A stretch of 36,189 nt of DNA from Balneolaceae bacterium (GTDB lineage: Bacteria > Bacteroidota > Rhodothermia > Balneolales > Balneolaceae). Below are positions 6,937 through 16,357 of this stretch, in pieces (position 1 is the first letter of the stretch; each line of letters opens with the position of its first letter). Below the pieces are notes generated by a model. That model saw nothing but the letters and a program-made list of their open reading frames with translations. It did no database searches and was not told where the DNA came from. Position numbers and translations under genes: made by a program. The DNA is taken from assembly GCA_007123715.1 (NCBI GenBank), contig SKKO01000315.1, forward strand, positions 1 through 36,189, read 5' to 3'.

Positions 6937-8268
6937 TTACGAAACGTATTGATCCTTGAGTAATGGGTACAATTGATGATGCATTTTTGAATGAAGAATT
7001 CTCACGGGTTTCGACGTTTGTTTCTTACTTACATAATCTTGTACCATATCCTGTGAGATTAGTCTGATTCCGCCGGGACTTATATGAAAGTAACGACTGT
7101 CTTCCTCACTGTTTTCTCCGATAACCAATCCATCAGGAATAACCGTGTTTTTGTCAATAATAGTATTTTGTATCCGGCAACCGGAACCGATCACAGCATC
7201 CGGCAGAATAACTGAATTTCTGATCCGGGAGTTTTGCATTTTTACCCCATCGGACACAATCGAATTCTCCGAACTGCAACCGTTGATAATGCATCCTGCA
7301 GAGATCATGGAATGGATAATTTTTTTACTATGGTCATTATTGATATGTAAAATTGTTGGAGGGCGATTCTTCAAGATGGACTTGATAGGCCAACTCTGAT
7401 CGTTAAGATCCAGACGGGGAACCGGGTTCAGCAGATCCATGTTTGCCTGCCAATAGGAATCAATGTTGCCAATATCTTTCCAGTATTCCGGAGTTCCGGA
7501 TAATTCATCGACAAATGGCCAGGCAAATATTCGGCTGGTATTAAGCGCTGCCGGTATGATATCACGACCAAAATCATGGGTAGACTGACCATCAACTGCA
7601 TCCTGCATCAACAATTTGAGTAATCGTTCTGTTTTAAAAATATAGATCCCCATGGAGGCCAGACACCGGCTTTTATTTCCCGGAACTGTGACAGGATGAA
7701 CAGGTTTTTCTACAAAACCAGTAATCTTTTGATTCGGGTCGGTTGTCATGATTCCGAGAGATTGTGCTTCTTTTGTGGAAACTTCAATACAACCGACGGT
7801 GACATCAGCCTGTCTTTCTGTGTGAAATGAAATAAACCGGTTATAATCGAGCTTGTAAATGTGATCACCACCAAGAATCATTATGTTTTCAGGAGCGTAT
7901 TTTTGTATAAGATCAATATTCTGATAAATCGAGTCTGCCGTTCCCTCATACCACTCATTCTTGTTGCGCATTTGGGCAGGAATTATTTCCAGAAAACCTT
8001 CTAACCCATCATTCAGGAAATTCCATCCATTTAAGAGATGGCGAATGAGTGACTGAGATTTGTATTGAGTTAGTACCCCTATATTATTCAGTCCGGAATT
8101 GATACAGTTTGACAGTACAAAATCAATGATACGATAATTTCCGCCGAATGGTACTGCAGGCTTAACTCTCCACTTGGTTAAAGTTGCCAGACGACTCCCG
8201 CGACCTCCTGCAAGAATCATGGTCAGTATATCGGGACTCTTTTTCCTGGGGCTAAATTTGTTATTCAT
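6937..8268 (-). CDS. glgC: Glucose-1-phosphate adenylyltransferase (ADP-glucose pyrophosphorylase)
   Basis: Makes ADP-glucose from ATP and glucose 1-phosphate, the committed step of glycogen synthesis in the cytoplasm. The N-terminal nucleotidyltransferase domain has the family signature AGGRGSRLATLTKWRVKPAV (from about residue 20) and PFGGNYRIIDFVLSNCINSG, then WYEGTADSIYQN at 107-118 and LGGDHIYKLDY with the catalytic Asp135. The C-terminal third has the hexapeptide left-handed beta-helix pattern (SIVSDGVKMQNSRIRNSVILPDAVIGSGC, in overlapping steps). The length, 443 residues, is a little above the usual 410-430. It stands alone, without glgA or glgB nearby. Its 3' end is close to the repeat array at 6354-6908. 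Confidence 0.93.
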   Translation of the reverse strand: MNNKFSPRKKSPDILTMILAGGRGSRLATLTKWRVKPAVPFGGNYRIIDFVLSNCINSGLNNIGVLTQYKSQSLIRHLLNGWNFLNDGLEGFLEIIPAQMRNKNEWYEGTADSIYQNIDLIQKYAPENIMILGGDHIYKLDYNRFISFHTERQADVTVGCIEVSTKEAQSLGIMTTDPNQKITGFVEKPVHPVTVPGNKSRCLASMGIYIFKTERLLKLLMQDAVDGQSTHDFGRDIIPAALNTSRIFAWPFVDELSGTPEYWKDIGNIDSYWQANMDLLNPVPRLDLNDQSWPIKSILKNRPPTILHINNDHSKKIIHSMISAGCIINGCSSENSIVSDGVKMQNSRIRNSVILPDAVIGSGCRIQNTIIDKNTVIPDGLVIGENSEEDSRYFHISPGGIRLISQDMVQDYVSKKQTSKPVRILHSKMHHQLYPLLKDQYVS

Positions 8269-8740
8269 GTCCTTGATCCATTAAATATTTTAGATAGAGT
8301 AGGTGCAGTACTTAGCATGCATTATGGGCATGTTTCCTTGAAATTAAAGGTGATGATTTTCACCCATTTCGAATGATAAAAATAGATACTGATTAGCCGA
8401 CACACTTTACATTTAATCAAGTGCTTGTTATATATTTTACAGTTTTTTAAAAATTGAATTCATTTCTCAGAATAACGAAGTGTGCTTGGGTAAAAAACTG
8501 CCTTCACTTACTCTGTTAATCGGTTATTCGGTTCGTCTGTTCCTCCGTTTTTCAGGGACTTTCCAAGCCGGAGAAGCTCTCCGGCCTACATGGCTAAAAC
8601 CTTCCTGCCTTATTCTCAGTTTATGAATCTGTCATCGGGTATTCAAAAGGAATCGCAAGTTGTTTTGTTTTATAACATGTTTATTTTAGGTAGATTTCTA
8701 CAATTACATTTAATTAAACAGACAAAAAGATTTAATCTAT
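8269..8740. other. Divergent intergenic region with promoter space and a repeat copy
   Basis: About 470 bases between the divergent glgC and DUF1080 genes. The first 200 bases should hold the glgC promoter; the middle holds a diverged repeat copy (8476-8617); the last 120 bases are AT-rich and should hold the promoter of the lipoprotein gene. I see no gene. Confidence 0.5.
8476..8617 (+). repeat. Dispersed copy of repeat unit B
   Basis: A diverged copy running from CGAAGTGTGCTTGGG through CTTCACTTACTCTGTTAATC and the hairpin CCGGAGA-AGC-TCTCCGG to ACATGGCTAAAACCTTCC. It corresponds to the end of one unit joined to the start of a unit B, as in the array at 6354-6908, and is in the same orientation. 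Confidence 0.8.
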
Positions 8741-9574
8741 ATGATTCAGATAAAAAATATTTCCATTTTCTTAATGCCGCTGCTTCTGTTTTTGGCATGT
8801 TCAAATTCAACAACGCCTGTTGACCCTGACACAGAAGAATGGGTTGAGCTATTTAATGGTGAAAACCTGGATGGCTGGGATTTCAAAATCAGTGGTTATG
8901 AACTGAATTACAATTTCAATAATACATTCAGGGTAGAAGACGGATTAATGAAAGTTCGGTACGATGAATACGAATCATTCAATGGTGAATTCGGGCATAT
9001 TTTCTACCAGGAACCTTTCTCGCATTATCGTTTGCAAGTAGATTACCGCTTTGTGGGTGAACAGGCTCCAAACGGGCCGGGATGGGCTTTCAGAAACAAC
9101 GGGATTATGTTCCATTCACAGTCTGCCGAGAGTATGGAACTGGACCAGGATTTTCCTGATTCCATTGAATTTCAGCTATTGGGTGGTGATGGTGAGAATG
9201 ACCGGTCCAACGGCAGTATCTGCACACCGGGCACTCACGTTGTAGTTGGCGGTGAACTGCAAACACAGCACTGCATCAACTCAAACGGCCCCACTCACCA
9301 CGGCGACCAGTGGGTAACCGCTGAATTGGTAGCATTCGGCAATGCTCTTATCCGGCATAAACTGAATGATGAAGTGGTAATTGAGTACACCAATCCCCAT
9401 TTAGATAATGGCACCCCGCTTACAGGCGGTTATTTTGCACTTCAGGCTGAAAGCCACCCGACAGACATCCGTTCCGTCAGGATATTAAACCTGGAAGGCT
9501 GCATGGATGAAAATGCCCGGAATTATAAATCCTATTATGTTAAAGATAATCCGGATGCCTGTACGTATAACTAA
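8741..9574 (+). CDS. DUF1080 (3-keto-disaccharide hydrolase-like) lipoprotein
   Basis: A 277-residue lipoprotein: signal sequence MIQIKNISIFLMPLLLFLAC with the lipid-accepting Cys20. Residues about 35-250 form a concanavalin-like DUF1080 domain: EWVELFNGENLDGWDFK is the family opening, then GEFGHIFYQEPFSHYRLQVDY and NNGIMFHSQS, and SIEFQLLGGDG. Family members have been linked to cleavage of 3-keto-glucosides; actual substrate here is unknown. The C-terminal tail (GCMDENARNYKSYYVKDNP, then ACTY) is a Cys-bounded motif common at the end of Bacteroidota surface proteins. A clear terminator follows. It appears to be transcribed alone. Confidence 0.88.
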   Translation: MIQIKNISIFLMPLLLFLACSNSTTPVDPDTEEWVELFNGENLDGWDFKISGYELNYNFNNTFRVEDGLMKVRYDEYESFNGEFGHIFYQEPFSHYRLQVDYRFVGEQAPNGPGWAFRNNGIMFHSQSAESMELDQDFPDSIEFQLLGGDGENDRSNGSICTPGTHVVVGGELQTQHCINSNGPTHHGDQWVTAELVAFGNALIRHKLNDEVVIEYTNPHLDNGTPLTGGYFALQAESHPTDIRSVRILNLEGCMDENARNYKSYYVKDNPDACTYN

Positions 9575-9603
9575 TTGGATATACCAAGCGTAATAACTTA
9601 CCT

Positions 9604-9639
9604 AAAAGCAGGTTTCTCTACGGAAGCCTGCTTTTTTTT
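9604..9639 (+). terminator. Rho-independent terminator after the DUF1080 gene
   Basis: A perfect 9-bp stem (AAAAGCAGG with CCTGCTTTT) and 14-nt loop followed by a T-tract to 9639. It sits 30 bases past the stop and 8 bases before the end of the convergent gene, so it may serve both. Confidence 0.9.
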
Positions 9640-9646
9640 GTAATGA

Positions 9647-11446
9647 TTATGCTGCCACTCCCATTAATTTTTCCAATCTTTTTCTGCTCGTCTCAACACT
9701 GACTTTGATGGACTCCAGATTCTCGCCCGGATAAGGAGTTTGTGACGCTATATCCAGGCAATACTCCATTCCCTCTTCAAGGTTTTTGTGCATTTTCTTC
9801 ATTTTACGCATTTCCGGGCTATCATCATCCATTCCGCGCATAAGCTCTTCCATATAATCCACATACATCTCAAGTTCTTTTGCAAACATATGGGGACGTT
9901 CTTGCGGAACCAGTGATTCTCTTCTGCCATAGATATGGTCAACCATCTCTTCCAGTGTATAAAACCTGTTAAACCATGCGATATTTGGCCCCGGGCATAT
10001 TGCCTGTCTGCCATATGATGGTTTTACTATTCCGAGCCGGATCAGTGAACCTGTTCCAAGGTTTGTACAAAGGCAGGTTTTTTCCATTACCTTTTTCTTT
10101 TCAGCATCTTTTTCCTCGGAAGTAAGTTCGCTTTCATTGATATGATTGATTTTTAGAATCTGGTATTGAGCAGAGGCTGTACAAATGGGATTCTCTGTAA
10201 ATTCTACATTGGACACCAAAAATCCTTTTGGACATTTCGAGCCGGGTTTACCTTTTTCAATCAATTCATTTTTGTGAGTTTCGGAACCTGTACCCCGGAT
10301 ATTATTAAATGGCACCCCGAGTGGTGATACATTACTCAGGAATACATCATCGATTCCCGCTTCGGCCAACACTGCGGATGTTACATCATCTACACAAGTT
10401 GCTTCAGTAACCAATAAAAATGGTGTACCCCAACCGGTGGCATCCATCTCAAAATCATTTAAAAGGCGCCTCATTTCTCCGTTGTTCCCAATGCCGCCCT
10501 GAACAGTAATTCGTGGTGTGGTATTAATTTCTTCATTCTCGGTATAATCCCAGCCCTGTGACTCATAAAAACTTTTGATCATCGGCCTGAAAGTCTCCAT
10601 AAGCTGATCTTTTTTCTCATGAAACTCTCTTAGTAAAACCGGCAGCAATACCCCGTCTGATGCAAATGCATGGCCTCCGCAGTTCAGTCCCGATTCAATT
10701 CTGAACTCGGCAACTTCAAGTCCTTTTTTTGCAAGAAATTTTCCCTGAATCAATGCAGAACGAAAATCGCTTACCTTCAAAATTATTTTCTTTTTGATAT
10801 CCCCGGCATGGTCTCTGTAAAAATCCTTGAATTCTGCAAGGTAACTGTACAAGCGGGGGTTGAATCCGGCTGATAAAACCACGCTTGAAGACAATTTACT
10901 CATTGCAAAACCCCGAAGGGCTGCGCTGGCATCGCTGTACTCCGAACTCAAAGGTTCACCATCATTTCCGGATTTCAGTGCATCCACTTTTGCCATAATA
11001 TTTACATCGATGGCACCGGGAGTCATGCGTTCTGTAAGTTCCTGGATAAATTTCTGCCGGCCTTTCTTCTCTGTAAGAGCAGATACAAAATTATAAGTTT
11101 CCTTAAGCGGGTTGCTATCCGGTAATAAACGAAAATAGCGATCCTTTTCGGTATCTTCAAAAAGCGGTAAATTTTTCAGGTCATCAAATTTTGATGAAAC
11201 AATATCTGACACTGTATCAAGGTATGCCATAATTCTTACTGCCCTGCCATCTGGCAAAGAACGAGGAATATTTTTGTACTCTAATCCAAATTCGTTACAA
11301 TAATATTTTCTGATTTTTTCGCACAGGAGATCATCCACTACCGAAATTACAGAATGAATACCTAGATGTGCCACGCGGATAGGACTGTCTATGGAATGCC
11401 CGGTGCCCATAACCGGGATATGAAATAGATGTTGGTTTTGAATCAT
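9647..11446 (-). CDS. Conserved protein of unknown function with TIM-barrel-like motifs and clustered cysteines
   Basis: A 599-residue soluble protein I cannot name. The opening (HIPVMGTGHSIDSPIRVAHL, GIHSVISVVDD) and the segments ESGLNCGGHAFASDG (251-265) and PRITVQGGIGNNGEMRRLL (311-329) followed by GWGTPFLLVTEAT recall phosphate/FMN-binding loops of TIM-barrel enzymes such as nitronate monooxygenases and glutamate synthase, but the match is at the level of pattern only. The C-terminal third has five cysteines, C405, C422, C458, C460 and C484, in the segments KCPKG, NPICTASAQY, KTCLCTNLG and AICPGP, which could bind an iron-sulfur cluster or zinc. The tail (510-590) is helical and charged. 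No partner genes flank it. An oxidoreductase is my guess, at low confidence. Confidence 0.6.
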   Translation of the reverse strand: MIQNQHLFHIPVMGTGHSIDSPIRVAHLGIHSVISVVDDLLCEKIRKYYCNEFGLEYKNIPRSLPDGRAVRIMAYLDTVSDIVSSKFDDLKNLPLFEDTEKDRYFRLLPDSNPLKETYNFVSALTEKKGRQKFIQELTERMTPGAIDVNIMAKVDALKSGNDGEPLSSEYSDASAALRGFAMSKLSSSVVLSAGFNPRLYSYLAEFKDFYRDHAGDIKKKIILKVSDFRSALIQGKFLAKKGLEVAEFRIESGLNCGGHAFASDGVLLPVLLREFHEKKDQLMETFRPMIKSFYESQGWDYTENEEINTTPRITVQGGIGNNGEMRRLLNDFEMDATGWGTPFLLVTEATCVDDVTSAVLAEAGIDDVFLSNVSPLGVPFNNIRGTGSETHKNELIEKGKPGSKCPKGFLVSNVEFTENPICTASAQYQILKINHINESELTSEEKDAEKKKVMEKTCLCTNLGTGSLIRLGIVKPSYGRQAICPGPNIAWFNRFYTLEEMVDHIYGRRESLVPQERPHMFAKELEMYVDYMEELMRGMDDDSPEMRKMKKMHKNLEEGMEYCLDIASQTPYPGENLESIKVSVETSRKRLEKLMGVAA

Positions 11447-11766
11447 CAGTAGTTTGTATAAAAGTATTATATTAAGAATAAAAATAAATAATAAGACAGA
11501 AATTTTCTAATTATTTACAAATATTAATCTTAACAGCTAATCCAGGTTTACAATTTTGTTCTTGAAAATTATGTGCATCACTGCGTTCATATGCTTTTCG
11601 CGGCCAGGTTTGGAGTTTTGAGTTTTGATAGTTACTGTTGGCTGGCCTGGCCTTCTCTTTAACAAATCTGATTGACTAGGGCACCAATTAGAATGATCCG
11701 TAATATGGATTTTCAGGCAGTGTATGTGGCACTTTCTAGCGCTTTCGTATCGAATATCATGAACTC
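11447..11766. other. Intergenic stretch, nothing recognised
   Basis: About 320 bases between two minus-strand genes. The first 80 bases are very AT-rich and probably hold the promoter of the 599-residue protein. I find no ORF, hairpin with T-run or repeat that I would support in the rest. Confidence 0.4.
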
Positions 11767-12522
11767 TTACTTTAATTGAAATACGTAGAGCTTGCCTTCT
11801 CCATCATTTACCAGGTATACGATATCCCGGGCAAGATCAATCGCAATTCCCTCAAATTTTGTAAGTGGCAATTCAAAGTATTGAAATGGCTGCAGGTTCA
11901 TGTCCATCACCACAATTTTAGCCGATTCATCGCTAACCACCCAAAAATGATTGTTTATATGATCAAAAAATAATCCGCTTGCATCCTGTATAAAATATGG
12001 CATCTCAAAGTTCAGGAATTCATATCTGAGTACTTCCATATCCCGGTTCAACTCGATAAATGCCCTTGGGTTCTGTTCATTCAGAATATATAAATGTTCG
12101 TTTTCCGGATTGATGGCTATTCCTTCAAGGCCGTCATTAATATTTGTTATATCTACGGATACATCCACTATCTGAAGCACATTGCCGAGTGTATCGAGCT
12201 GAACAGCCTGCCTCATTTTTTCCTCTGCCACCCAAAGGGTATGGTCATTCGGGTTCATGGTAATTCCCTCCATATCATCGCCTTCGTAAGGCAAACGACC
12301 AAGTATATACCCTTCAAAACTGATCTTGTAAATGCGCCCGCCTGCCTGATCGCTTACTGTCCATAAAAATTCGCTTGATGTATCCAATGTAAGCCCTGAA
12401 GGCTGTTGAATATTCAGGTTATGGGATGAAAGAAGTGTGATTTCCCATTTTCGATCGGGTATTTCGCTCTCTGTAGCACATCCAATTTTCAGCATAATCA
12501 GGGAAAACAGAAGTAAACGCAT
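11767..12522 (-). CDS. SdiA-regulated domain lipoprotein (beta-propeller)
   Basis: A 251-residue lipoprotein: MRLLLFSLIMLKIGC gives a short signal with lipobox KIGC. The mature part is a single domain of the SdiA-regulated (YjiK-like) family, a beta-propeller with repeated segments of the form G-[IL]-x-x-[DN]-x-x-x-x-x-[LF]-[WY]-[VI]: GLTLDTSSEFLWTVSD, GITMNPNDHTLWVAEE, GIAINPENEHLYILNE, GLFFDHINNHFWVVSD and GIAIDLARDIVYLVND. The regular spacing of five such strands of about 45 residues is easy to see. It starts 13 bases after the ftsH stop on the same strand, so the two are probably co-transcribed. Function in the family is unknown; an envelope role is inferred from the signal. Confidence 0.88.
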   Translation of the reverse strand: MRLLLFSLIMLKIGCATESEIPDRKWEITLLSSHNLNIQQPSGLTLDTSSEFLWTVSDQAGGRIYKISFEGYILGRLPYEGDDMEGITMNPNDHTLWVAEEKMRQAVQLDTLGNVLQIVDVSVDITNINDGLEGIAINPENEHLYILNEQNPRAFIELNRDMEVLRYEFLNFEMPYFIQDASGLFFDHINNHFWVVSDESAKIVVMDMNLQPFQYFELPLTKFEGIAIDLARDIVYLVNDGEGKLYVFQLK

Positions 12523-12535
12523 GGCAAGTTGATCG

Positions 12536-14494
12536 TTATTCTTGCTCTTCAGCTTTATGGTTTAAAAGGCTTAATACCACTTCACCGGAAATCACTTCTT
12601 TCTCAATTAGCAGGCTGGCAATTTTATCCAATACCTTTCTATGCTTGATTAATGACGCTTTTGCACGATTATAAGCTTCTCTGGAAATTTTTTGGATCTC
12701 TTCATCAATTTCACGGGCCGTTGCGTCACTAAACTCTTTCTGCTTGGTCATATCGCGTCCGAGAAAAACCTCCTCCTGGCTTGTTCCGAATGACATATGA
12801 CCAAATTTTTCAGTCATCCCCCAGTCCATAACCATTTTTCGGGCAATTTTGGATGCCTGCTGCAAGTCATTTTGCGCACCGCTTGTTGATGTCTCAAAAA
12901 TCATTTCTTCTGCAGCACGTCCGCCCATAATAACAGCAAGACGGTCGAGCATGTACTCTTTATTGTAAAGATATTTTTCTTTTTGGGGAAGCTGCTGTGT
13001 AACACCCATTGCCCTTCCTCTGGGTATGATGGTAACCTTGTGCACGGGATCGGCATTTGGCAGTACGGCAGCCACCAGGGCATGGCCTGCTTCATGGTAT
13101 GCTATCAGTTTTTTCTCATCATCATCTATATTCATTCCCTCCCGTTCAAGCCCCATGATTACCTTATCACGCGCACTTTCGATATCATCCATGGAAATGG
13201 ATTTTTGTTTGGTGCGGCCTGCAAGAAGAGAAGCCTCATTAAGCAGATTTTCAAGGTCTGCACCGCTAAAGCCCGGGGTGCCCCTTGCAATTTTTTCAAG
13301 ATCCACGTCTTCATGCAATGGTTTGTTTTTGGCATGAATTTTCAAAATGTCAATCCTTGCATTCTGGGAAGGAAGATCAATGGTGATTTGCCGGTCAAAA
13401 CGTCCGGGACGAAGCAGTGCCTTATCAAGTATATCCGGGCGATTCGTTGCTGCGATCACCACTACATTTTCGGTGGGTTCAAAACCATCCAGTTCAGACA
13501 GAAGCTGATTCAGGGTCTGTTCACGTTCATCGTGTCCGCCTCCAAGCCCTGCACCCCGCGACCTTCCAATTGAATCGATCTCATCCACAAAGATGATACT
13601 GGGCGACAGTTCCTTCGCTTTCTTGAACATCTCGCGCACTCTTTTGGCTCCGACACCAACAAACATCTCCATAAAATCGGATCCCGTAATCGTGAAAAAA
13701 GGCACACCTGCTTCTCCGGCTACTGCTCTGGCAAAAAGTGTTTTCCCGGTTCCAGGCGGACCTACAAGTAAAATTCCTTTTGGCAGCTTCGCACCAAGTT
13801 CCTGGAAAAGGCCCGGTTCTTTTAAAAATTCAATAATCTCTTTCAGTTCTGTTTTGGCTCCTTCATGGCCGGCTACATCATCAAATTTAGTCTTGTTATT
13901 CTCCGGCCTTTGAAGTCGGGCCTGGCTTTGCCCGATATTCAGCATCCCTTTGCCCTGAGCTTGCATACGTTTGTAAAAAATAAATCCGATAATCAAAAAT
14001 ATCACCAGCGGAAAAGAAAATATGAGGATGTACCACCAATAGTTTTGTGCTTCCGGTTCGGCCGATAGTATAACTTCATATTCTTCAAGCATCGCGAGAA
14101 GCTGATCATCACCAAAAGATGGTATAAAAGTGCTGAAATCTGTGTAGTGGGTAGTGTCTTGTGTGGCAATCCTGAGCTGCTTCGGCTCTTTTAACTCTCC
14201 ACTAATACGTTCTCCCTGCACATGCACCTGGCGGATATTCTCCGCCCTTAATTCCTGGCGAAAATGACTGTACTCAATTTCCGGAGAACCTCCATAAAAT
14301 CCGTCAGCGCTACTGACACTAAAAATGTACCACAGCACCAGAAAGGAAAATATCATCAGCCAAATAAACGTATTTCTGCCACCCGGTGGCTGCCCGGCAG
14401 GAAACCGTTTTTTAGGTTTATCCTTTCTTGATTCTTTTTTATCTGAATTCAGATCCGATTCCCTGTTTTTTTCCAATTCACTGTTATTTGTCAC
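12536..14494 (-). CDS. ftsH: ATP-dependent zinc metalloprotease FtsH
   Basis: A membrane-anchored AAA+ protease that degrades misfolded membrane proteins and regulators. After a basic, disordered 40-residue N-terminus there is a first membrane helix (about 42-60), a periplasmic domain, and a second helix (about 152-174). The AAA module has Walker A GPPGTGKT at 245-252, Walker B IIFVDEID at 300-307 and the second region of homology [20 protein letters not shown]. The protease domain has HEAGH at 467-471 and a third zinc ligand in [11 protein letters not shown] (D543). It starts at GTG with AAAGG 10 bases upstream. The 652-residue length is normal. An SdiA-regulated lipoprotein follows 13 bases later. 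Confidence 0.97.
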   Translation of the reverse strand: MTNNSELEKNRESDLNSDKKESRKDKPKKRFPAGQPPGGRNTFIWLMIFSFLVLWYIFSVSSADGFYGGSPEIEYSHFRQELRAENIRQVHVQGERISGELKEPKQLRIATQDTTHYTDFSTFIPSFGDDQLLAMLEEYEVILSAEPEAQNYWWYILIFSFPLVIFLIIGFIFYKRMQAQGKGMLNIGQSQARLQRPENNKTKFDDVAGHEGAKTELKEIIEFLKEPGLFQELGAKLPKGILLVGPPGTGKTLFARAVAGEAGVPFFTITGSDFMEMFVGVGAKRVREMFKKAKELSPSIIFVDEIDSIGRSRGAGLGGGHDEREQTLNQLLSELDGFEPTENVVVIAATNRPDILDKALLRPGRFDRQITIDLPSQNARIDILKIHAKNKPLHEDVDLEKIARGTPGFSGADLENLLNEASLLAGRTKQKSISMDDIESARDKVIMGLEREGMNIDDDEKKLIAYHEAGHALVAAVLPNADPVHKVTIIPRGRAMGVTQQLPQKEKYLYNKEYMLDRLAVIMGGRAAEEMIFETSTSGAQNDLQQASKIARKMVMDWGMTEKFGHMSFGTSQEEVFLGRDMTKQKEFSDATAREIDEEIQKISREAYNRAKASLIKHRKVLDKIASLLIEKEVISGEVVLSLLNHKAEEQE

Positions 14495-14982
14495 GAATCA
14501 AAACCTTTAGATATTAGTCTTTTAATATATTAAAAATCTTTGTTTTATGAACAGCTTTAGAGGTTATGCCATTCATCGATATTTCATAAACCTTTATCAA
14601 GGTAAAAAAATATGACGGGAGCCAACCATCCCCGTTGCTTTTACTTCCTATTTGCCGGGTTGCTGACCAACTACACAGATAAATTCGTTGGCAAAATAAT
14701 CAGGCTGGTGTTTCGAAATACGGACCCGGAATTTTGTTTGGCCGAGTGTCATGACTTTCACAAGCTTACCTTAACGTCTTTTTGTGTGCGGGAGATCTTT
14801 CGGAAACAGGAAAGTCAAAAAAATGCAGTATCTGAAATCTGCGCGCGAGCATTACACTTATTCTAATTTCATCATGCTTTCATCTTGAATTCGTTAAGTT
14901 GTTAAGAAAATTATCGCTTAAATAGTCGATTTTTTAAAAAAATTATATAGGAATTAAGACTCTTACATCTTATAGTAAACAA
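14495..14982. other. Divergent promoter region between ftsH and the copper-like operon
   Basis: About 490 bases with no gene I accept. The left 120 bases should carry the ftsH promoter. The right end is very AT-rich (CGATTTTTTAAAAAAATTATATAGG at about 14930-14953) and should carry the promoter of the plus-strand operon starting at 14983. A minus-strand 37-codon ORF (14648-14761) and a plus-strand 84-codon ORF (14612-14866) overlap each other and have no recognisable product. Confidence 0.45.
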
Positions 14983-15348
14983 GTGAAAAAGATCTATTCT
15001 ATCATATTACTCTTATCCTTCCTTACAGGAGCCATACAGCCGATTGTGCCGCTGTTGGAATATCACTTTTTTAAAGAGAGTATTATTGAATTTTTTTGCG
15101 TAAACCGGGATTTGCCGGAGTCTGATTGTGAAGGTTTTTGTTACCTGACTAACCAGATTCAGGAGAGCCAGGATAAACAGTCTGAAACAAAAGCCGGTCA
15201 TGTAGAATATTATCCCGGAACGATATTATTGGATCATAGTATTGATTTAAATGTATTCCCCGAAACAGACGCCCGGTATATTGATGTAACGGTTTATGAT
15301 ATAAGTCCATCCTCAAAAACCGATATCCCACCACCAAAAACCAGCTGA
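14983..15348 (+). CDS. Small exported protein with CxNRDxP...CxGxCYL motif
   Basis: A 121-residue protein starting at GTG. It has a hydrophobic N-terminal segment (KKIYSIILLLSFLTGAIQPI) that is either a signal peptide or an anchor, then the motif C39-VNRDLPESD-C49-EGF-C53-YL, and an acidic C-terminus. Bacteroidota carry a small-protein family with this cysteine arrangement (CxNRDxPxxxCxGxC) near TonB receptors and metal genes; I assign it from memory, so the family link is moderate. The three cysteines could bind copper or another soft metal. Two genes downstream lies an OprC-like receptor, which fits. A hairpin follows the stop. Confidence 0.65.
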   Translation: MKKIYSIILLLSFLTGAIQPIVPLLEYHFFKESIIEFFCVNRDLPESDCEGFCYLTNQIQESQDKQSETKAGHVEYYPGTILLDHSIDLNVFPETDARYIDVTVYDISPSSKTDIPPPKTS

Positions 15349-15353
15349 GTTTT

Positions 15354-15377
15354 AAGGGCAAAAATTTAACTGCCCTT
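15354..15377 (+). promoter_or_regulatory. Hairpin after the first gene of the copper-like operon
   Basis: AAGGGCA (15354-15360) pairs exactly with TGCCCTT (15371-15377) around a 10-nt loop, six bases past the stop codon. No T-run follows, so it may be an mRNA processing or attenuation element rather than a full terminator. Confidence 0.4.
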
Positions 15378-15529
15378 CACATCAAACACGGTTTAAATGC
15401 ATTTATGGCCGGATCACAATTCCTCCCGGATTTCAGTGAAAGCTGATCTATATCTGTCAACTTTACAGCCATGTTTATTAGATGCTTACAACCGGACTAT
15501 TTATCTCCTAAACAAACTCAGTTATAACG

Positions 15530-16345
15530 ATGATGAAAAATTTGAAAATAATTCTGCCACTATTATTTAGTATACCTTTTTTAATGATGATTGCTATTGG
15601 ATGCAGCGATTCAAACTCCATAGACGAGGAAACCCCCGATCCTGATCTCTATAAACTTGGTGCATTCACTGACAATTCCGTAACCATTACAGCTTATGCC
15701 AATGCGCCCCTTGCAGTTGGATATAATGAAATCTACCTGGATGCGAGGGACAATCATGTTCCTGTACAGAATGCGCAATTCAGGTTTTTACCAATGATGC
15801 ATATGGAAGCTCATTCTCACGCCTCGCCATTTGAAAACCCCGAAACAGCTCGTGATCACGTGCACAACCTTTATGCAGCATGGGTAATTTTTACGATGCC
15901 AAGCGGAATGATGGGTACATGGGAACTCCAGCTTTCAGCTGAAAATCCTGCAAACCCCGGTATTGAGGCAACAGGAATCATTCCTGTTGAGGTGGAGGCC
16001 TCAACCCGTGTAAAAACATTTATGACCGATAACCAGACTCGATACGTACTTACATGGATTGAACCTGCATCACCGAAAGTTGGCCTGAATGATCTTAAGA
16101 TTTCACTTCACAAACGCGAATCGATGATGAGTTTTCCGCCTGTAACAAATGCCGTTTTTGATTTTGAACCCTGGATGCCTTCCATGGACCACGGTTCAAG
16201 CAATAATGTGCATCCCGTTCATGAAAGTCATGGTTTTTATAAAGGCAAGGTCAATTTCAACATGACCGGAGACTGGGAACTGAGGTTCAATATCGAAATA
16301 GACGGTGAAGATGCCGGATTGCATGTTTTTAAACTGGACTTTTAG
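15530..16345 (+). CDS. Met/His-rich FixH/YtkA-like lipoprotein
   Basis: A 271-residue lipoprotein: the signal ends in IAIGC with Cys25. The mature protein consists of two immunoglobulin-like halves of the FixH/YtkA type. The first (about 45-145) has FRFLPMMHMEAHSHASP with Met89, Met90, His91, Met92, His95 and His97, then TMPSGMMGTWELQL. The second (about 155-271) has EPWMPSMDHGSSNNVHPVHE and FNMTGDWELRFNIEIDG. Both show the family pattern MPxMxH ... G-x-Y-x-G-x-V/hydrophobic ... M-x-G-x-W-E-L. The dense Met and His clusters are typical of periplasmic copper ligands, so I infer copper binding or delivery. It lies 12 bases before the TonB receptor gene and 181 bases after the Cys-motif gene. 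Confidence 0.8.
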   Translation: MMKNLKIILPLLFSIPFLMMIAIGCSDSNSIDEETPDPDLYKLGAFTDNSVTITAYANAPLAVGYNEIYLDARDNHVPVQNAQFRFLPMMHMEAHSHASPFENPETARDHVHNLYAAWVIFTMPSGMMGTWELQLSAENPANPGIEATGIIPVEVEASTRVKTFMTDNQTRYVLTWIEPASPKVGLNDLKISLHKRESMMSFPPVTNAVFDFEPWMPSMDHGSSNNVHPVHESHGFYKGKVNFNMTGDWELRFNIEIDGEDAGLHVFKLDF

Positions 16346-16357
16346 CATGAATAGATT

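Noticed and set aside
6283-6952. Short open frames within the repeats (60-70 codons)
   Set aside because: They are repeat sequence read in frame; the same residues appear in every copy and no protein family is recognised.
8590-8823. 77-codon plus-strand ORF starting in the repeat
   Set aside because: It begins in repeat sequence and overlaps the true DUF1080 gene start in another frame.
12983-13573. 196-codon plus-strand ORF inside ftsH
   Set aside because: Opposite-strand shadow of a fully motif-supported ftsH.
14612-14866. 84-codon plus-strand ORF upstream of the copper-like operon
   Set aside because: No recognisable product, no ribosome-binding site, and it overlaps a competing minus-strand ORF of similar weakness (14648-14761).
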